This document shows positions 61,508 through 64,000 of a stretch of DNA of 64,000 bases, one piece after another. The notes beneath the pieces are model-generated. The model was not told where the DNA came from, searched no databases, and saw nothing but the letters and a program-made list of their open reading frames with translations. Made by a program: the position numbers and the translations under genes. How positions within the stretch are numbered: the first letter of the stretch is position 1; every line of letters starts with the position of its first letter. Source of the stretch: Bacillus sp. ISL-18 (GTDB taxonomy: Bacteria > Bacillota > Bacilli > Bacillales > Cytobacillaceae); assembly GCF_018613415.1 (NCBI RefSeq), contig NZ_JAGGQG010000006.1, forward strand, positions 310,001-374,000, given 5' to 3'.

Positions 61508-63295
61508 ATGACGACATATAAAAATAGAAATGAAGTCCCCATCCAAGAAACATGGAATTTAGCCGATATCTATCCAACAATCAGTAAATGGGAACAAGAT
61601 TACCAATTAATTGAGAACATCGGTGCAAAACTTAAGCAATTCGATGGAAAAATTACCGACGGCCACTCTTTATATGAATACCTTAATCAAAGAGAGGAGC
61701 TTTCCTTCCATTTCAATAAAGTCTATGCCTATGCGATGTTAATGGTCGACGAAAATACTCGCGAGACACTCCCGCAGTCTCACTTAGATAAGGCAAAGCA
61801 GCTTAGTGTCAAAATCAGTGCGGCCACTTCCTTTTTTATGCCTTTTTTACTGAGCTTAGACGAAGAGACATTAAAGGGTTATATCAAAGAAGAAGAAAAA
61901 CTAAAATACTTTGAAGAAGACTTGCTTGACTCGTTTCGTTACAAAAAGCATGTCTTAAGTAAGGAACAAGAAGAAATTCTATCCCAATTAGGGGAAGCCT
62001 TGTCAGTCCCAGGTCACACCTTTGGAATGATCAATAACGCCGATATTAAATTTGGAGAAATAACGACCGAAAATGGTGACCGGGTTGAATTAACACGTGG
62101 GATGTATTCTAAATTAATTGAAGATGAAGTCCGTGATAAGCGAAGAGAGGCGTATAAGGCATATTATCAACCATATGTTCAATTAAAGAATTCGATTGCT
62201 GCTACCCTTTCTGCTGCCATTAAAAATAACGTCACTTTAGCGAAAATTCGTCAATATCCATCCGCTCTTGAAAAAGCACTGTTTGGTGATAAAGTACCGC
62301 GAGAGGTTTATGAGAATCTGATTCAAGTAACAAAAGACAATATCACTCCCATGCACAAGTATACAAGGATTCGCAAGGAGAAATTAAACATTGATGAAAT
62401 CCGACAGTACGACATGAGCGTTCCACTGGTCAGCGGGGTAAAACAAGTGATTTCCTATGAAGAGGCGTTTGAGACCATGCTGAAGGCTCTCGCTCCATTA
62501 GGTGAGGATTATTTAACGATATTGAAGGAGTTTAAAGACGGCCGTTATATTGATGTCCGTGAAACACCAGGTAAACGGTCCGGGGCCTATAATTTAGGTG
62601 TGTACGGTGTCCATCCGTTTATTCTCTTAAACCACCAGGATGATTTAGATAGTTTATTTACCCTTGTCCATGAATGCGGCCATGGTGTTCACAGCAAGCT
62701 AAGCTCTCAGTATCAGCCGCAAATTACGGCCGGTTACAGTATTTTTGTAGCAGAAGTAGCCTCGACTGTGAACGAGGTCCTCCTAATTAACTACTTATTA
62801 AAAAATGAAAAAGATCCAAAGGTTCGTCATCATTTGCTCAATCATTTCATTGACCAATTCAAAGGAACCTTTTTTACACAAGTCATGTTTGCTGAGTTCG
62901 AGATGAAAACACATGATATGGCCGAAAAGGGGATTCCGCTGAATGTAGAAGTATTTAACCAAACGTATGAAATGTTATTTAGGGAATACAATGGAGAAGA
63001 AATTGTCTTTGATGAGGAAGTCAAATATGGCTGGTCAAGAATTCCGCACTTTTACCGTCCTTTTTATGTGTATAAGTACGCGACAGGTTTTGCCTCTGCG
63101 ATCCATTTGGCGACAAAGATTTTAGAAGGAGACCAAGACACCATTCATTCATATTTAGAATTTCTAAAAAGCGGCAGCTCTGATTACCCGCTTGAACTGT
63201 TAAAGCAGACTGGGGTGGATTTAACTACTCCAGCTCCAATTGAAAATGCCCTTAAACGATTTGGAGAGCTTGTCGAAGAGTTTGCGCAAATCTAA
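61508..63295 (+). CDS. pepF: Oligoendopeptidase F (M3 family)
   Basis: A 595-residue zinc metallopeptidase. The active-site HECGH is at 388-392 in LVHECGHGVHSKL, with the third ligand Glu in SIFVAEVASTVNE downstream. The family GRYIDVRETPGKRSGAYNLG precedes it and the C-terminal HFYRPFYVYKYATGFASAIH follows. PepF degrades cytosolic peptides of about 7-17 residues. In Bacillus a PepF homologue also influences sporulation. GAAGGGAG precedes the ATG. Full length, monocistronic. Confidence 0.96.
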   Translation: MTTYKNRNEVPIQETWNLADIYPTISKWEQDYQLIENIGAKLKQFDGKITDGHSLYEYLNQREELSFHFNKVYAYAMLMVDENTRETLPQSHLDKAKQLSVKISAATSFFMPFLLSLDEETLKGYIKEEEKLKYFEEDLLDSFRYKKHVLSKEQEEILSQLGEALSVPGHTFGMINNADIKFGEITTENGDRVELTRGMYSKLIEDEVRDKRREAYKAYYQPYVQLKNSIAATLSAAIKNNVTLAKIRQYPSALEKALFGDKVPREVYENLIQVTKDNITPMHKYTRIRKEKLNIDEIRQYDMSVPLVSGVKQVISYEEAFETMLKALAPLGEDYLTILKEFKDGRYIDVRETPGKRSGAYNLGVYGVHPFILLNHQDDLDSLFTLVHECGHGVHSKLSSQYQPQITAGYSIFVAEVASTVNEVLLINYLLKNEKDPKVRHHLLNHFIDQFKGTFFTQVMFAEFEMKTHDMAEKGIPLNVEVFNQTYEMLFREYNGEEIVFDEEVKYGWSRIPHFYRPFYVYKYATGFASAIHLATKILEGDQDTIHSYLEFLKSGSSDYPLELLKQTGVDLTTPAPIENALKRFGELVEEFAQI

Positions 63296-63367
63296 TAAAA
63301 AAGCGCAAAGGTCTGAGGATGACAATTTTTAGGGGTCCATACTATATGCTTAATCTTATAAAAAGAA

Positions 63368-63398
63368 CCCGAGGAAATCAGACACCTCGGGTTTTTTT
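63368..63398 (+). terminator. Intrinsic terminator after pepF
   Basis: CCCGAGG/CCTCGGG arms with a ten-base loop and seven T. Confidence 0.9.
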
Positions 63399-63519
63399 AT
63401 GATTCTATGTACTTTATTCCCAATTTGTGGGTTCGGCCATTTTTTGTTTTTTTTACAGCTTTTTACTGTGAAGATTTGTTAGAATAGATGGTATAAACGA
63501 ATTTTAGGAGGATTCTAAA

Positions 63520-64000
63520 TTGGATTCTAAATTTAATAAACCAAAAGGGTTTGGAGAAATATTAGATCATACCTTTAGTTTGAGTAAGAACCGTTTTAAG
63601 GAATTTTTTATGATTTTAATTGTTTTTATGGGACCTGTTTATTTACTTCAAGCCATTATTCAAATGGCCACTGGGACCAGCTTTTTTCGGGAGATTGGAA
63701 AAGGCGGGCAATGGTATGAGCAAATCCTCTCCAATTTGGACAATTCCGGCTCGTTCGATTCTAGCAGTTTGGGGTCTGATATTGGCTTAATCATCGTTGG
63801 TCTAGTAAGTTTTCTGCTTTTTCCAGTTGCCGAGGCGGCAATTTTATTTGCAATCCGGCATATTCAAAAAAAGGAAGAATACACGGTGAGTTCTGTCATA
63901 AAGGAAGCATTCCGCCGATTCTGGCCGATCCTTGGCAGTTCTATTTTATTTGGACTGATTGTAATAGGAATTCTCGCGATTCCCATCTTGATTGTTGCGT
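63520..64000 (+). CDS. Membrane protein, glycerophosphodiester-phosphodiesterase membrane-domain-like (partial)
   Basis: TAGGAGG lies nine bases before a TTG at 63520. The frame is open to the right edge, at least 160 residues. It starts MDSKFNKPKGFGEILDHTFSLSKNRFKEF, the usual GEILDxTFxLxRxxF opening of a membrane family often annotated as glycerophosphoryl diester phosphodiesterase membrane domain. Hydrophobic spans are at about 29-48, 88-115 and 142-160. No enzyme domain is visible in this part. The start is firm; the function is not known. Confidence 0.7.
   Translation, partial: MDSKFNKPKGFGEILDHTFSLSKNRFKEFFMILIVFMGPVYLLQAIIQMATGTSFFREIGKGGQWYEQILSNLDNSGSFDSSSLGSDIGLIIVGLVSFLLFPVAEAAILFAIRHIQKKEEYTVSSVIKEAFRRFWPILGSSILFGLIVIGILAIPILIVA

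Overview
The window comes from the chromosome of a spore-forming Bacillaceae species. Supporting signs are an alpha/beta-type small acid-soluble spore protein, a complete GerA-type germinant-receptor operon, a proline T-box leader, a lysine riboswitch, Rex and CcpA operator sequences, and many small proteins whose close relatives are Bacillus genes (YlbC-, YvgN-, YkvR- and YrzB-like). Coding sequence is moderately AT-rich, ribosome binding sites are strong, and most genes end in a clear intrinsic terminator. A Neobacillus- or Mesobacillus-like genome would fit, but the genus is inference. No rRNA, tRNA, prophage or CRISPR array was recognised.

Layout. 1-8.1 kb: a 2-oxoacid:ferredoxin oxidoreductase gamma-delta fusion, an acetolactate-synthase-like ThDP enzyme, a gamma-glutamylcyclotransferase-like protein, an aldo/keto reductase, a translationally coupled pair (coiled-coil membrane protein and MltG-like domain protein), an FMN reductase and a TerC-family membrane protein. 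8.1-16 kb: SASP, NAD(P)HX repair enzyme, a 52-bp tandem repeat array, CtaG with a DUF2243 protein, an AKR, an SDR, dapA behind a lysine riboswitch, and a secreted CAP protein. 16-24.4 kb: adhE behind two Rex operators, a sirtuin, a DinB-like protein, a D-2-hydroxyacid dehydrogenase and a type II NADH dehydrogenase. 24.5-34 kb: a stand-alone ftsZ, a 14-TM MFS exporter, proline dehydrogenase, a formate/nitrite transporter, a VanW lipoprotein and small unknowns.

34-45 kb: the germinant-receptor operon (A-C-D-B order), a HemD-like protein, an SF1 helicase, a decayed IS607-family element (tnpA frameshifted, tnpB with an in-frame amber codon) and an FAD oxidoreductase. 45-52 kb: proBA under T-box control, an XPD-like helicase fused to a PD-(D/E)XK nuclease domain, and feoA with FeoB split into GTPase and membrane genes. 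52-64 kb: small Bacillus proteins, a hydrolase/DoxX/ring-opening dioxygenase operon next to an XRE-cupin regulator, a small secreted protein, an LLM oxidoreductase, a GH18 hydrolase, trhO, pepF and a truncated membrane protein at the right edge.

Themes. Redox and fermentation genes (adhE with Rex sites, NDH-2, FNT channel, PFOR-type subunit, FeoAB) suggest a facultative lifestyle. Proline synthesis (proBA) and degradation (putB) are both present. The most interesting observations are the 52-bp repeat array with palindromes, the ftsZ outside a division cluster, the split FeoB, the decaying TnpB element with its candidate guide RNA, and dispersed palindromes at gene ends. I did not find a clearly new multi-gene system.
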